A DNA stretch of 64,000 nt from the NCBI RefSeq assembly GCF_037176765.1, contig NC_090034.1, positions 3,815,375 through 3,879,374 on the forward strand. Direction: 5' to 3'. Origin of the DNA: Anolis sagrei (lineage: Eukaryota; Chordata; Lepidosauria; Squamata; Anolidae). The notes beneath the pieces are model-generated. The model was given only the letters and a program-made list of their open reading frames with translations, did no database searches and was not told the DNA's origin. Within the stretch, counting starts at the first letter, position 1, and every line of letters begins with the position of its first letter. A program made the translations under genes and the position numbers. This document shows positions 1 to 10,307 of this stretch, in pieces.

Positions 1-560
1 ATGCTATAGAGAAGTGGGAGGAGCTTAGAGGGGAGAGTTTGAAAAACGACAGTTTAAGTTCAGTCAGTGTTAGGGTTTAGCTGTGAGGAGATAGAGTGAG
101 GAGTTGAGAGAGAAGGAGAGGAAAAGGTGGCTGAGTGACTTCTGAAGCAAAGTTTCGAGGCTTTGGAAAGCCGGGTCTGGCTATTGAAAGTTTCTCTGGC
201 TAGGGTAGCCGAAAGGGGGAAACATAGCCGGAATTCTTTAGTCCAAGGAGAGGCTAAAGAATAGCTTATTTAGAATTTGATCTAGGAAGGATCAAATAAG
301 GGAAATATCCCTGTATTGATACTTTGTCCGAAGCAAGTGCTCTATGTCAAGAAGATACTGTATAACCTGAAAGAGTGTAACATTCATCTAACCAAGCATT
401 ATTCTGAGTTCCATAAGAAAAGTTACCACTTGCAACCACACGCTTTGTGCTCAATAAACTTGTTAACTTTTGTTTGAAGACTGCCTCACCTCCATTAATT
501 CTGCATCCAGTGTGCCATATCTCCCAATAATACCTCACATCACACATTGGTGGCACCATT
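1..560 (+). mobile_element. Possible LTR of an LTR retrotransposon (fossil)
   Basis: The segment has an AATAAA-type signal near 452, followed about 100 bases later by a CA-ending stretch and then a TGGTGGCACC string that could be a primer-binding site. That is the layout of the R-U5 end of an LTR followed by leader sequence. No coding part is visible to the right, so this would be a solitary or partial old copy cut by the window edge. It could equally be unrelated intron sequence of DHRS7B. Confidence 0.3.
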
Positions 561-635
561 AAGAGTAATAAATAATAAATCGTCCCTCCTCTCTCCTAAG
601 TCGTTACAGGCTAGATTCCAGAAAGTGGGAATTTG

Positions 636-1503
636 GTTTGGAATTATCATCAGAGATTAGTTTCCTGAGATAATCTCCTGTTTGTTAACTCTAGATTTGA
701 ACCCAGTACCCATCTAAGAATTGTACATCAAACGTAACCAAAAGCTTGGTTTGGAATTATAGAGTTTAAAAAGCTCTAAATAAATAATAAATAAATTAAA
801 CCCTCTGAGGAAAATAAACACCATAGTAACACGGAAGGGTGTTATTAAGTATCCTTTCCACACATATAACTCAGCCTGAATACTAAGCAATAAGGTGGCA
901 GCGTTCCCCAATTGAAGAAACAGTTACAAAACCTCTCAGTTCAATTTGGTTTGGAATTATCATCAGAGATTAGTTTCCTGAGATAATCTCCTGTTTTGTT
1001 ATCTCTATTTATTATAGTTAACACATTACAACAGCCTGTGTGTGAACGTCATTGGTATTTAATGTATTAGTTTCCTGAAATAATATCCTGTTTTGTTATC
1101 TCTATTTATTATAGTTAACACATTACAACAGCCTGTGTGTGAACTACATTGGTATTTAATGTATTTTGTATTAATGTATTATGATGCTATTATGTTTACT
1201 ATATTTGTGTTGAATCTTCTGCTGCTAGCCGGCCTGAGTCCCTCTTCGGAGGTCGAGAAGACCGGGTTAAAAAAGCTCTAAATAAATAATAAATAAATTA
1301 AACCCTGTGAGGAAAATAAACACCATAGTAACACGGAAGGGTGTTATTAAGTATCCTCTCCACACATATAACTCAGCCTGAATACTAAGCAATAAGGTGG
1401 CAGCGTACCCCAATTGAAGAAACAGTTACAAAACCTCTCAGTTCAATTTGGTTTGGAATTATCATCAGAGATTAGTTTCCTGAGATAATCTCCTGTTTTT
1501 CAG
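636..1503 (+). repeat. 502-bp duplication in the DHRS7B intron, reaching the 3' splice site
   Basis: A block of about 230 bases at 762-1000 recurs almost unchanged at 1265-1496, an offset of 502 bases. Within the interval, a segment containing ATCTCTATTT is repeated with an offset of 97 bases (1001 and 1098). The 50-base stretch that ends at the splice acceptor of the next exon (1449-1498) also occurs near 640 and 946. This is local amplification of the intron end rather than a transposon insertion. Confidence 0.8.
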
Positions 1504-1709
1504 TGATGGACAAGACCACGGCCGGAGGCAAGGCGGCGGCAGAGGTGGCGCAGGTGGTCCTTGACGCCGTGGGAGAGAAGCGGAAGGAGGTGGTGGTGGC
1601 GGGCTTCCTGCCTTCCGTGGTGGTTTACCTCCGAACGCTGTGCCCGAGGCTCTTCTTCGCCATCATGGCTTCCCGGGCTCGGAAGGAGAGGAAAGACAAG
1701 GCTTCCTAG
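1504..1709 (+). CDS. DHRS7B: DHRS7B, last coding exon (SDR family member 7B, C-terminus)
   Basis: Dehydrogenase/reductase SDR family member 7B is a membrane-bound short-chain dehydrogenase of the ER and peroxisome, linked to ether-lipid synthesis. This exon encodes its C-terminal 67 residues, starting [16 protein letters not shown] and ending with a basic tail ([12 protein letters not shown]) before TAG at 1707. The match to the vertebrate C-terminus ([19 protein letters not shown]) is clear. A pyrimidine-rich acceptor ends in CAG at 1501-1503, and the exon opens with TG, completing a codon begun in the previous exon, so the methionine is not a start. The NAD(P)-binding and catalytic parts lie upstream, outside the window. 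The GC-rich coding bases contrast with the AT-rich intron. The gene is tail to tail with TMEM11, as in human 17p11.2. Confidence 0.92.
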
Positions 1710-1877
1710 CCCCAGAACCATTGACTCTGAGCAGGAGAGGCCGACCCGAAGGCATGTGGGGTTGCGCACGGAGCATGGACACTCGCCTCGATCTCTCTCT
1801 TCCCTGCAGATGAAGAGCTGCGTCCAGTTGGGAGCCAGCATGACGCCCGAAGATTGGCTGTTGTCCTGCTGAAAAGG
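1710..1877 (+). other. DHRS7B: DHRS7B 3' UTR, proximal part
   Basis: This is GC-rich, apparently unique sequence continuing from the stop codon until repeat sequence begins near 1878. No AATAAA is present here. The first downstream AATAAA is at 2859-2864, inside a Penelope-like repeat, so the true polyadenylation site may have been displaced into, or supplied by, the repeat. Confidence 0.5.
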
Positions 1878-2035
1878 GGTTGGGTGGCTGTGAGCCTTCT
1901 GGGCTGTCTGGCCATGTTGCAGTAGCATTCTCTCCTGATGTTTCGCCCACATCTAGGGCAGGCATCCTCAGAAGTTGTGAGGTCTGTTGGAAATGAGGCA
2001 AGTGGGGTTTATATATCTGTGGAATGATGTCCAGG

Positions 2036-2790
2036 GAGGGAGAAAGAACTCTTGTGAGAATGTTGCCATTGGCCACCTTGATTAGCATTGAATGGCCTTG
2101 CAACTTCAAAGCCTGGCTGCTTCCTGCCTGGGGGAATCCTTTGCTGGAAGCAAGAACTCTTGCCTGTTGGAGGCAAGTGCGAATGTTGCCCTCGGCCACT
2201 TTGATTACCATTGAATGGCCTTGCAGCTTCAAAGCCTGGCTGCTTCCTGCCTGGGGGAATCCTTTGTTGGGAGGTGTTAGCAAGAACTCTTGTCTGTTGG
2301 AGGCAAGTATGAATGTTGTCGTCGGCCACTTTCATTAGGATTGAATGGCCTTGCAGCTTCAAAGCCTGACTGCTTCCTGTCTGGGGGAATCCTTTGTTGG
2401 GAGGTGTTAGGAAGAACTCTTGTCTGTTGGAGGCAAGTGTGAATGTTGTCATCAGCCACTTTAATTACGATTGAATGGCCTTGCAGCTTCAAAGCCTGGC
2501 TGCTTCCTGCCTGCGGGAATCCTTTGTTGGGAGCAAGAACTCTTGTCTGTTAGAGGCAAGTGTGAATGTTGCCCTCGGCCACTTTGATTAGCATAGAATG
2601 GCCTTGCAGCTTCAAAGCCTGGCTGCTTCCTGCCTGGGAAAATCCTTTGTTAGAAGCAAGAAGTCTTGTCTGTTGGAGGCAAGTGGGAATGTTGCCATTG
2701 GCCACTTTGATTAGCATGGAATAGCCTTGTAGTTTCAAAGGCTGGCTACTTACTTTCTCCCTCCCTGGACATTCCACAGATATATGGAGG
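2036..2790 (-). repeat. Tandem array of about 105-132-bp units
   Basis: Six units carry the landmark AAGAACTCTTG (or a one-base variant) near 2045, 2150, 2280, 2412, 2532 and 2656. Each also contains a TGGCCTTGCAGCTTCAAAG-like segment. The array is made of Penelope-terminal sequence in reverse orientation. Its spacing is irregular, which suggests several expansion steps. Confidence 0.85.
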
Positions 2791-3109
2791 AAACCATGAA
2801 ATTGAACCAAATTTGGCTACCAGTATTTTTTTAAGAAACCTCCAAAATCAGGACTGTAAATAAAGAGCAACACTAAAAAACCAGGGGAATGTCAGACAGG
2901 AAACAATCAGGCCAGCTAACAACTTCCAACAAAGGATTCCCCCAGGCAGGAAGCAGCTAGGCTTTGAAGCTGCAAGACCATTCAGTGCTAATCAAGCTGG
3001 CCCATGGCAACATTCACACTTGCCTCAATCAGACAAGAGATTCTACAGATACACACACACATATACACACAAACACAGTCCACTTGCCTCATTTCCAGCA
3101 GACCTCTAT

Positions 3110-3720
3110 GAAGATACCCTCACTGATTGACTTTGGAGTTGCAGACTGGCGAATGGCAACATTCCCACTTTCCTCACACAGACAACTGTTCTTTCTCCCT
3201 TCCTGGACATTATTTCACAGACATATAAGCCCCACTTGCCTCGTTTCCAACAGACCTCTATGGAGATACCCTCACTGATTGAATTTGCAGTTGCAAGTTG
3301 GCGAATGGCAACATTCTCACTTGCCTCAAACAGATAACTGTTCTTTCTCCCATAATGGACATTATTTCACAGACATATAAACCCCACTTGCCTCGTTTCC
3401 AGCAGACCTCTATGGATATACCCTCACTGATTGACTTTGCAGTTGCAAGCTGGCCAATGGCAACATTCCCACTTTCCTCACACAGACAACTGTTCTTTCT
3501 CCCATAATGGACATTATTTCACAGACATATAAACCCCACTTGCCTCGTTTCCAGCAGACCTCTATGGATATACCCTCACTGATTGACTTTGCAGTTGCAA
3601 GCTGGCCAATGGCAACATTCCCACTTTCCTCACACAGACAACTGTTCTTTCTCCCATAATGGACATTATTTCACAGACATATAAACCCCACTTGCCTTGT
3701 TTCCAACAGACCTCACAACC
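3110..3720 (+). repeat. Tandem array of about 152-bp units
   Basis: The landmark GACCTC falls at 3111, 3253, 3405, 3557 and 3709, giving periods of 142, 152, 152 and 152. The unit is the terminal region of the same Penelope-like element in sense orientation. So both arms of this copy expanded, with different unit lengths. Confidence 0.85.
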
Positions 3721-3904
3721 TCTGAGCATACCTGCCATAGATGTGGGAGAAACGTCCGGAGAGAATGCTGCTGGAGCATATCCATACAGCCTGAAAAACT
3801 TAGAGCAACCCATTGATTCCAGCCATGAAAGACTTCGACAACACGTTGAAGAGGGATTATTTTCAACCGCAAGAAACCCAAAGGGAGCCGTGTGCACTGA
3901 AGTC

Positions 3905-4500
3905 AATACATGAGACGCACTTCCAGCACATTTCCACTCGTTCATGCTTGACTTCCTATAGAAAACAGCATGGAAATTACAGCTTTATATTCTTATATGT
4001 CTCTTTAATGTCACTGCATTTAAGGGTTGGGTGGGAGTAATGCGCAGGTTCTCTGTGGCCTTTCCTACCTGTGTGTCTACCTGGAAACGTCTCCCGTCAT
4101 GCACATGTGCACTCCTACATGTCATGCAGTGATCGTGAACAGACCTCTCGGCATCCCTCGCATTGTGAGAGCAGCCTTGCATTGTATGTTCGACCGCATC
4201 AGAGCATGACGGGCTTACCGCTCGGTAGATTTTCTACTAGTCATGCGTTCCAATTGCAAGAAAGGGAAGGTGGCTTCGTTTGCAGCCGATCCCGACTTCC
4301 TAATTAAAATGGGCAACTCGACACGAGAACATACGTCGTTGATACTTTTTTGAGTGACAGTACCAAACACATACAATATTGTTTTGTGAATGCTACGATT
4401 TGGAACTGTGTAAGTTTCACCAGTCATATTATTGGCTGAACTGGTATATTTTTCTTTTGGTGTACAAGTGGGCTATTGTGTTGTACGTATTAACTCAGGA
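3905..4500. other. No gene or known repeat recognised
   Basis: About 600 bases with no recognised gene. Open frames are short and unrelated to any known protein. The sequence is not tandemly repeated. Confidence 0.4.
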
Positions 4501-4504
4501 ACCC

Positions 4505-4572
4505 ATTCATATCGTACAACTGGACTTAATGTCAGGGAAAAACCTTTACCCTTACAGCAGAGGCCCTAAATA
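4505..4572 (+). mobile_element. SINE 3' tail fragment
   Basis: The stretch containing ACTGGACTTAATGTCAGGG followed by CCTTTACC matches the 3' end of the complete tRNA-derived SINE at 39286-39600. Confidence 0.5.
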
Positions 4573-4586
4573 ACCTGTCTGTAGCT

Positions 4587-7500
4587 TAGCAGCTGTCAGT
4601 TTGAGGTAAACCTCAGTGGGAGAAAGGTCTCAATCTGTAAGAAGGCCTCACAGTGTGAGATAGGCCTTAGTCTGTGAGAGAAGAGGCTTCTCTCACAGAC
4701 TAAGGCCTACTTCTCTCACCAGAGCTTCTTACACACTGGGGCCTTCTCACAAACTAAGGCTTAGCTCACACAGAAGCTTCTCTCACAGACCAAGGCCTAC
4801 TTCTTACACACTGGGGCCTTCTCACAGACTAAGGCTTAGCTCACACAGAAGCTTCTCTCACAGACCAAGGCCTACTTCTTACACACTGGGGCCTTCTCAC
4901 AGACTAAGGCTTAGCTCACACAGAAGCTTCTCTCACAGACCAAGGCCCACTTCTTTACACACTGGGGCCTTCTCACAGACTAAGGGTTAGCTCACACAGA
5001 AGCTTCTCTCACAGACCAAGGCCTACTTCTTACACACTGGGGCCTTCTCACAGACTAAGGCTTAGCTCACACAGAAGCTTCTCTCACAGACCAAGGCCTA
5101 CTTCTTACACACTGGGGCCTTCTCACAGACTAAGGCTTAGCTCACACAGAAGCTTCTCTCACAGACCAAGGCCTACTTCTCACACACTGGGGCCTTCTCA
5201 CAGACTAAGGCTTAGCTCACACAGAAGCTTCTCTCACAGACCAAGGCCTACTTCTTACACACTGGGGCCTTCTCACAGACTAAGGCTTAGCTCACACAGA
5301 AGCTTCTCTCACAGACCAAGGCCTACTTCTTACACACTGGGGCCTTCTCACAGACTAAGGCTTAGCTCACACAGAAGCTTCTCTCACAGACCAAGGCCTA
5401 CTTCTTACACACTGGGGCCTTCTCACAGACTAAGGCTTAGCTCGCACAGAAGCTTCTCTCACAGACCAAGGCCTACTTCTCACACACTGGGGCCTTCTCA
5501 CAGACTAAGGCTTAGCTCACACAGAAGCTTCTCTCACAGACCAAGGCCTACTTTTTACACACTGGGGCCTTCTCACAGACTAAGGCTTAGCGCACACAGA
5601 AGCTTCTCTCACAGACCAAGGCCTACGTTTTACACACTGGGGCCTTCTCACAGACTAAGGCTTAGCTCACACAGAAGCTTCTCTCACAGACCAAGGCCTA
5701 CTTCTCACACACTGGGGCCTTCTCACAGACTAAGGCTTAGCTCACACAGAAGCTTCTCTCACAGACCAAGGCCTACTTCTTACACACTGGGGCCTTCTCA
5801 CAGACTAAGGCTTAGCTCACACAGAAGCTTCTCTCACAGACCAAGGCCTACTTCTTACACACTGGGGCCTTCTCACAGACTTAGCTCACACAGAAGCTTC
5901 TCTCACAGACCAAGGCCTACTTCTTACACACTGGGGCCTTCTCACAGACTTAGGCTTAGCTCACACAGAAGCTTCTCTCACAGACCAAGGCCTACTTCTT
6001 ACACACTGGGGCCTTCTCACAGACTAAGGCTTAGCTCACACAGAAGCTTCTCTCACAGACCAAGGCCTACTTACACACTGGGGCCTTCTCACAGACTAAG
6101 GCTTAGCTCGCACAGAAGCTTCTCTCACAGACCAAGGCCTACTTCTCACACACTGGGGCCTTCTCACAGACTAAGGCTTAGCTCACACAGAAGCTTCTCT
6201 CACAGACCAAGGCCTACTTTTTACACACTGGGGCCTTCTCACAGACTAAGGCTTAGCTCACACAGAAGCTTCTCTCACAGACCAAGGCCTACGTTTTACA
6301 CACTGGGGCCTTCTCACAGACTAAGGCTTAGCTCACACAGAAGCTTCTCTCACAGACCAAGGCCTACTTCTCACACACTGGGGCCTTCTCACAGACTAAG
6401 GCTTAGCTCACACAGAAGCTTCTCTCACAGACCAAGGCCTACTTCTTACACACTGGGGCCTTCTCACAGACTAAGGCTTAGCTCACACAGAAGCTTCTCT
6501 CACAGACCAAGGCCTACTTCTTACACACTGGGGCCTTCTCACAGACTAAGGCTTAGCTCACACAGAAGCTTCTCTCACAGACCAAGGCCTACTTCTCACA
6601 CACTGGGGCCTTCTCGCAGACTAAGGCTTAGCTCACACAGAGGGTTCTTTCACAGACCAAGGCCCACTTCTCTCACCAAAGCTTCTCACACACTGGGGCC
6701 TTCTCACAGACTAAGGCTTATATCATACAGAGGCTTCTCTCACAGACCAAGGCCTACTTCTCTCACCAAAGCTTCTCACACACTGGGGCCTTCTCACAGA
6801 CTAAGGCTTAGCTCACACAAGAGGCTTCTTTCACAGACCAAGGCCCACTTCTCTCACCAAAGCTTCTCACACACTGGGGTCTTCTCACAAACTAAGGCTT
6901 AGCTCACACAGAAGCTTCTCTCACAGACCAAGGCCTACTTCTTACACACTGGGGCCTTCTCACAAACTAAGGCTTAGCTCACACAGAAGCTTCTCTCACA
7001 GACCAAGGCCTACTTCTTACACACTGGGGCCTTCTCACAGACTAAGGCTTAGCTCACACAGAAGCTTCTCTCACAGACCAAGGCCTACTTACACACTGGG
7101 GCCTTCTCACAGACTAAGGCTTAGCTCGCACAGAAGCTTCTCTCACAGACCAAGGCCTACTTCTCACACACTGGGGCCTTCTCACAGACTAAGGCTTAGC
7201 TCACACAGAAGCTTCTCTCACAGACCAAGGCCTACTTTTTACACACTGGGGCCTTCTCACAGACTAAGGCTTAGCTCACACAGAAGCTTCTCTCACAGAC
7301 CAAGGCCTACTTCTCACACACTGGGGCCTTCTCACAGACTAAGGCTTAGCTCACACAGAAGCTTCTCTCACAGACCAAGGCCTACTTCTTACACACTGGG
7401 GCCTTCTCACAGACTAAGGCTTAGCTCACACAGAGGGTTCTTTCACAGACCAAGGCCCACTTCTCTCACCAAAGCTTCTCACACACTGGGGCCTTCTCAC

Positions 7501-7759
7501 AGACTAAGGCTTATATCATACAGAGGCTTCTCTCACAGACCAAGGCCTACTTCTCTCACCAAAGCTTCTCACACACTGGGGCCTTCTCACAGACTAAGGC
7601 TTAGCTCACACAAGAGGCTTCTTTCACAGACCAAGGCCCACTTCTCTCACCAAAGCTTCTCACACACTGGGGCCTTCTCACAGACTAAGGCTTATATCAT
7701 ACAGAGGCTTCTCTCACAGACCAAGGCCTACTTCTCTCACCAAAGCTTCTCACACACTT
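4587..7759 (-). repeat. Minisatellite array, about 75-bp unit, first arm
   Basis: About 40 units carry the landmark CTGGGGCCTTCTCACAGAC with a period of 75 (for example 4811, 4886 and 4962). A 98-base non-array head at 4587-4684 precedes it, and the same head reappears at 7760. Higher-order structure is visible. A distinctive unit with AGAGGGTTCTTTCACAG occurs near 6640 and 7433 (offset 793). The shortened unit CCTACTTACACACTGG occurs near 6066 and 7085 (offset about 1020). There is no coding potential. Confidence 0.95.
4660..4707. repeat. Perfect palindrome at the orientation switch
   Basis: Two 23-base arms, starting TAGGCCTTAGTCTG and ending CAGACTAAGGCCTA, are separated by three bases. 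Array units left of this point read in one direction and units right of it in the other. This makes it the visible inversion junction of the array. Confidence 0.85.
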
Positions 7760-9662
7760 AGTAGCTATCAGTTTGAAGTAAACCTCAGTGGGAGAAAGGT
7801 CTCAATCTGTAAGAAGGTCTCACAGTGTGAGATTGGCCTTAGTCTGTGAGAGAAGCCTCTGTGTGAGCTAAACCTTAGTCTGTGAGAAAGCTCCATTGTG
7901 TGAGCTTTGGTGAGAGAAGTAGGCCTTAGTCTGTGAGAGAAACCTGTGTGAGCTAAGCCTTAGTCTGTGAGAAGGCCCCAGTCTGTGAGAAGCTTTGGTG
8001 AGAGAAATAGGCCTTAGTCTGTGAGGGAGACTGCTGTGTGAGCTAAGCCTTAGTCTGTGAGAAGGCCCCAGTGTGAGAGAAGCTTTGGTGAGAGAAGTAG
8101 GCCTTATTCTGTGAGAGAAGCCTCTGTGTGAGCTAAGCCTTAGTCTGTGAGAAGGCCCCAGTGTGTGAGAAGCTTTGGTGAGAGAAGTAGGCCTTGGTCT
8201 GTGAGAGAGGTAGGCCTTGGTCTGTGAGAGAAGCCTCTGTGTGAGCTAAGCCTTAGTCTGTGAGAAGGCCCCAGTGTGTGAAAAGCTTTGGTGAGAGAAG
8301 TAGGCCTTGGTCTGTGAGAGAGATAGGCCTTGGTCTGTGAGAGAAGCCTCTGTGTGAGCTAAGCCTTAGTCTGTGAGAAGGCCCCAGTGTGTGAGAAGCT
8401 TTGGTGAGATAAGTAGGCCTTAGTCTGTGAGAAGCCTCTGTGTGAGCTAAGCCTTAGTGTGTGAGAAGGCCCCAGTGTGAGAGAGAAGTAGGCCTTGGTC
8501 TGTGAGAGAAGCCTCTGTGTGAGCTATGCCTTAGTCTGTGAGAAGGCCCCAGTGTGTGAGAAGCTTTGGTGAGAGAAGTAGGCCTTAGTCTGTGAGAGAA
8601 GCTTCTGTGTGAGCTAAGCCTTAGTCTGTGAGAAGGCCCCAGTGTGTGAGAAGTAGGCCTTGGTCTGTGAGAGAAGCTTCTGTGTGAGCTAAGCCTTAGT
8701 CTGTGAGAAGGCCCCAGTGTGTAAAAAGTAGGCCTTGGTCTGTGAGAGAAGCTTCTGTGTGAGCTAAGCCTTAGTCTGTGAGAAGGCCCCAGTGTGTGAG
8801 AAGTAGGCCTTGGTCTGTGAGAGAAGCTTCTGTGTGATCTAAGCCTTAGTCTGTGAGAAGGCCCCAGTGTGTGAGAAGCTTTGGTGAGAGAAGTAGGCCT
8901 TAGTCTGTGAGAGAAGCTTCTGTGTGAACTAAGCCTTAGTCTGTGAGAAGGCCCCAGTGTGTGAGAAAAATAGGCCTTAGTCTGCGGAAGAAGCCTCTGT
9001 GTGAGCTAAGCCTTAGTCTGTGAGAAGGCCCCAGTGTGTGAGAAAAATAGGCCTTAGTCTGCGGAAGAAGCCTCTGTGTGCGCTAAGCCTTAGTCTGTGA
9101 GAAGGCCCCAGTGTGTGAGAAGCTTTGGTGAGAGAAGTAGGCCTTGGTCTGTGAGAGAAGCCTCTGTGTGAGCTAAGCCTTAGTCTGTGAGAAGGCCCCA
9201 GTGTGTGAGAAGCTTTGATGAGAGAAGTAGGCCTTAGTCTGTGGGAGAAGCCTCTGTGTGAGCTAAGCCTTAGTCTGTGAGAAGGCCCCAGTGCAGTGGT
9301 TCTCAACCTGGGGTCCCCAGATGTTTTTGGCCTACAACTCCCAGAAATCCCAGCAAGTTTACCAGCTATTAGGATTTCTGGGACTTGAAGACCAAAAACA
9401 TCTGGGGACCCCAGGTTGAGAACCACTGCCCCAGTGTGCGAGAAGTTTTGGTGAGAGAAGTAAGCCTTGGTCTGTGAGAGAAGCCTCTGTGTGAGCTAAG
9501 CCTTAGTCTGTGAGAGGGCCCCAGTGTGTGAGAAGCTTTGGTGAGAGAAAAAGGCCTTAGTCTGTGAGAAGGCCCCAGTATGTGAGAAGCTTTGGTGAGA
9601 GAAGTAGGCCTTAGTCTGTGAGAGAAGCCTCTGTGTGAGCAAAGCCTTAGTATGTGAGAAGG
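7760..9662 (+). repeat. Minisatellite array, second arm in opposite orientation
   Basis: It begins with a second copy of the 98-base head. It continues with about 20 units that are the reverse complement of the first arm, with landmark CTGTGAGAAGGCCCCAGTG. Unit length varies between about 75 and 95 bases because some units carry an extra AGCTTTGGTGAGAGA block. A hAT element interrupts it at 9294-9428. Together with the first arm it forms an inverted repeat of several kilobases. Confidence 0.95.
9294..9428. mobile_element. Palindromic hAT MITE with 8-bp target duplication
   Basis: The 135-base element starts CAGTGGTTCTCAACCTGG and ends with the reverse complement. The arms stay complementary almost to the centre. 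Identical 8-bp copies of CCCCAGTG flank it at 9286-9293 and 9429-9436, the target-site length of hAT transposases. The target is a minisatellite unit, so the insertion is younger than the array. Confidence 0.9.
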
Positions 9663-9780
9663 CCCCATGCTTCCCCTTTCCATTAAAAATAAATCCACTG
9701 GGTAAAAAGTCTCAAGGAAACCTTATATTGCCACCATTTTTTTTACCCAGTTGACTTTGCAATGGAAAGGGGAAGCATGG
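9663..9780. repeat. Short inverted repeat at the end of the minisatellite
   Basis: CATGCTTCCCCTTTCCATT at 9667 onward recurs as its reverse complement near 9760-9779, with an inner ACCCAGT/ACTGGGT pair. The arms are about 40 bases, imperfect, around a 40-base loop. It could be a small MITE or a foldback marking the array border. Confidence 0.5.
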
Positions 9781-10307
9781 GAGCGTGACAAGTGGAATAT
9801 ATTCTTCTCCCAACGCATTGCCTGAGGGAGAAGGATTGCAAAACAGTAAAGCCGTGTCCTCTTTTCCAAAGCCACCTCCTTACAAGAAAGTTGCAGGACT
9901 TCAACCCTCGGCCCAGTTGACCTTGTGCACAGAAGCAATGCAATCGTCAGCTCTGCTACATTTCCGAGGGCTAAAATTAGCCTCGTATCTGGCCTTGGAG
10001 GATGCCATTCCAAGGTCCCGCACCACAGGGCACAAAGGTCAAGCTGCAGCGCCCGCCTTCAGCCGGGAATCTACCTGCAGGTGGGAAGATTACGGTTGCG
10101 CACTTCCTTCCACAAAGCCCAGACCCAGCCTGAGCATCGGCTACTTTTCCTCTTTCTACACAAATGATCCCCTGCGCATTCGAAGCAGAGAAACCCTTCC
10201 AGCCAAAGTAACAGGAGACTAGATCAGGAGTAGATACGCCAAAGCAGTGCTGTGCACAATAGCAAAGCAATCAATTGAGATCAATGAGTATAATGGCTGA
10301 AAGAAAA
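9781..10307. other. Unique intergenic sequence, no gene recognised
   Basis: Moderate-GC sequence lying between the tail-to-tail genes DHRS7B and TMEM11. Short open frames on both strands resemble no known protein. Confidence 0.4.

Larger units (their letters stand above)
1878..3830. mobile_element. Penelope-like element copy with inverted arms
   Basis: The outer ends (1888-1985 and 3690-3815) are reverse complements of each other. They match the terminal repeat seen about a dozen more times in the window. Near 2788-2840 the plus strand retains a remnant resembling the end of the Penelope protein (ETMKLNQIWLPVF). The left half is an inverted copy of terminal sequence and the right half is in sense orientation, an arrangement known for Penelope-like elements. 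It looks like an older subfamily, with more differences from the other copies. Hammerhead-like motifs occur on the minus strand at 1937-1975 and on the plus strand at 3714-3753. Confidence 0.6.

Noticed and set aside
4587-9662. CRISPR-like array
   Set aside because: Units are contiguous tandem copies without unique spacers, in a vertebrate genome.
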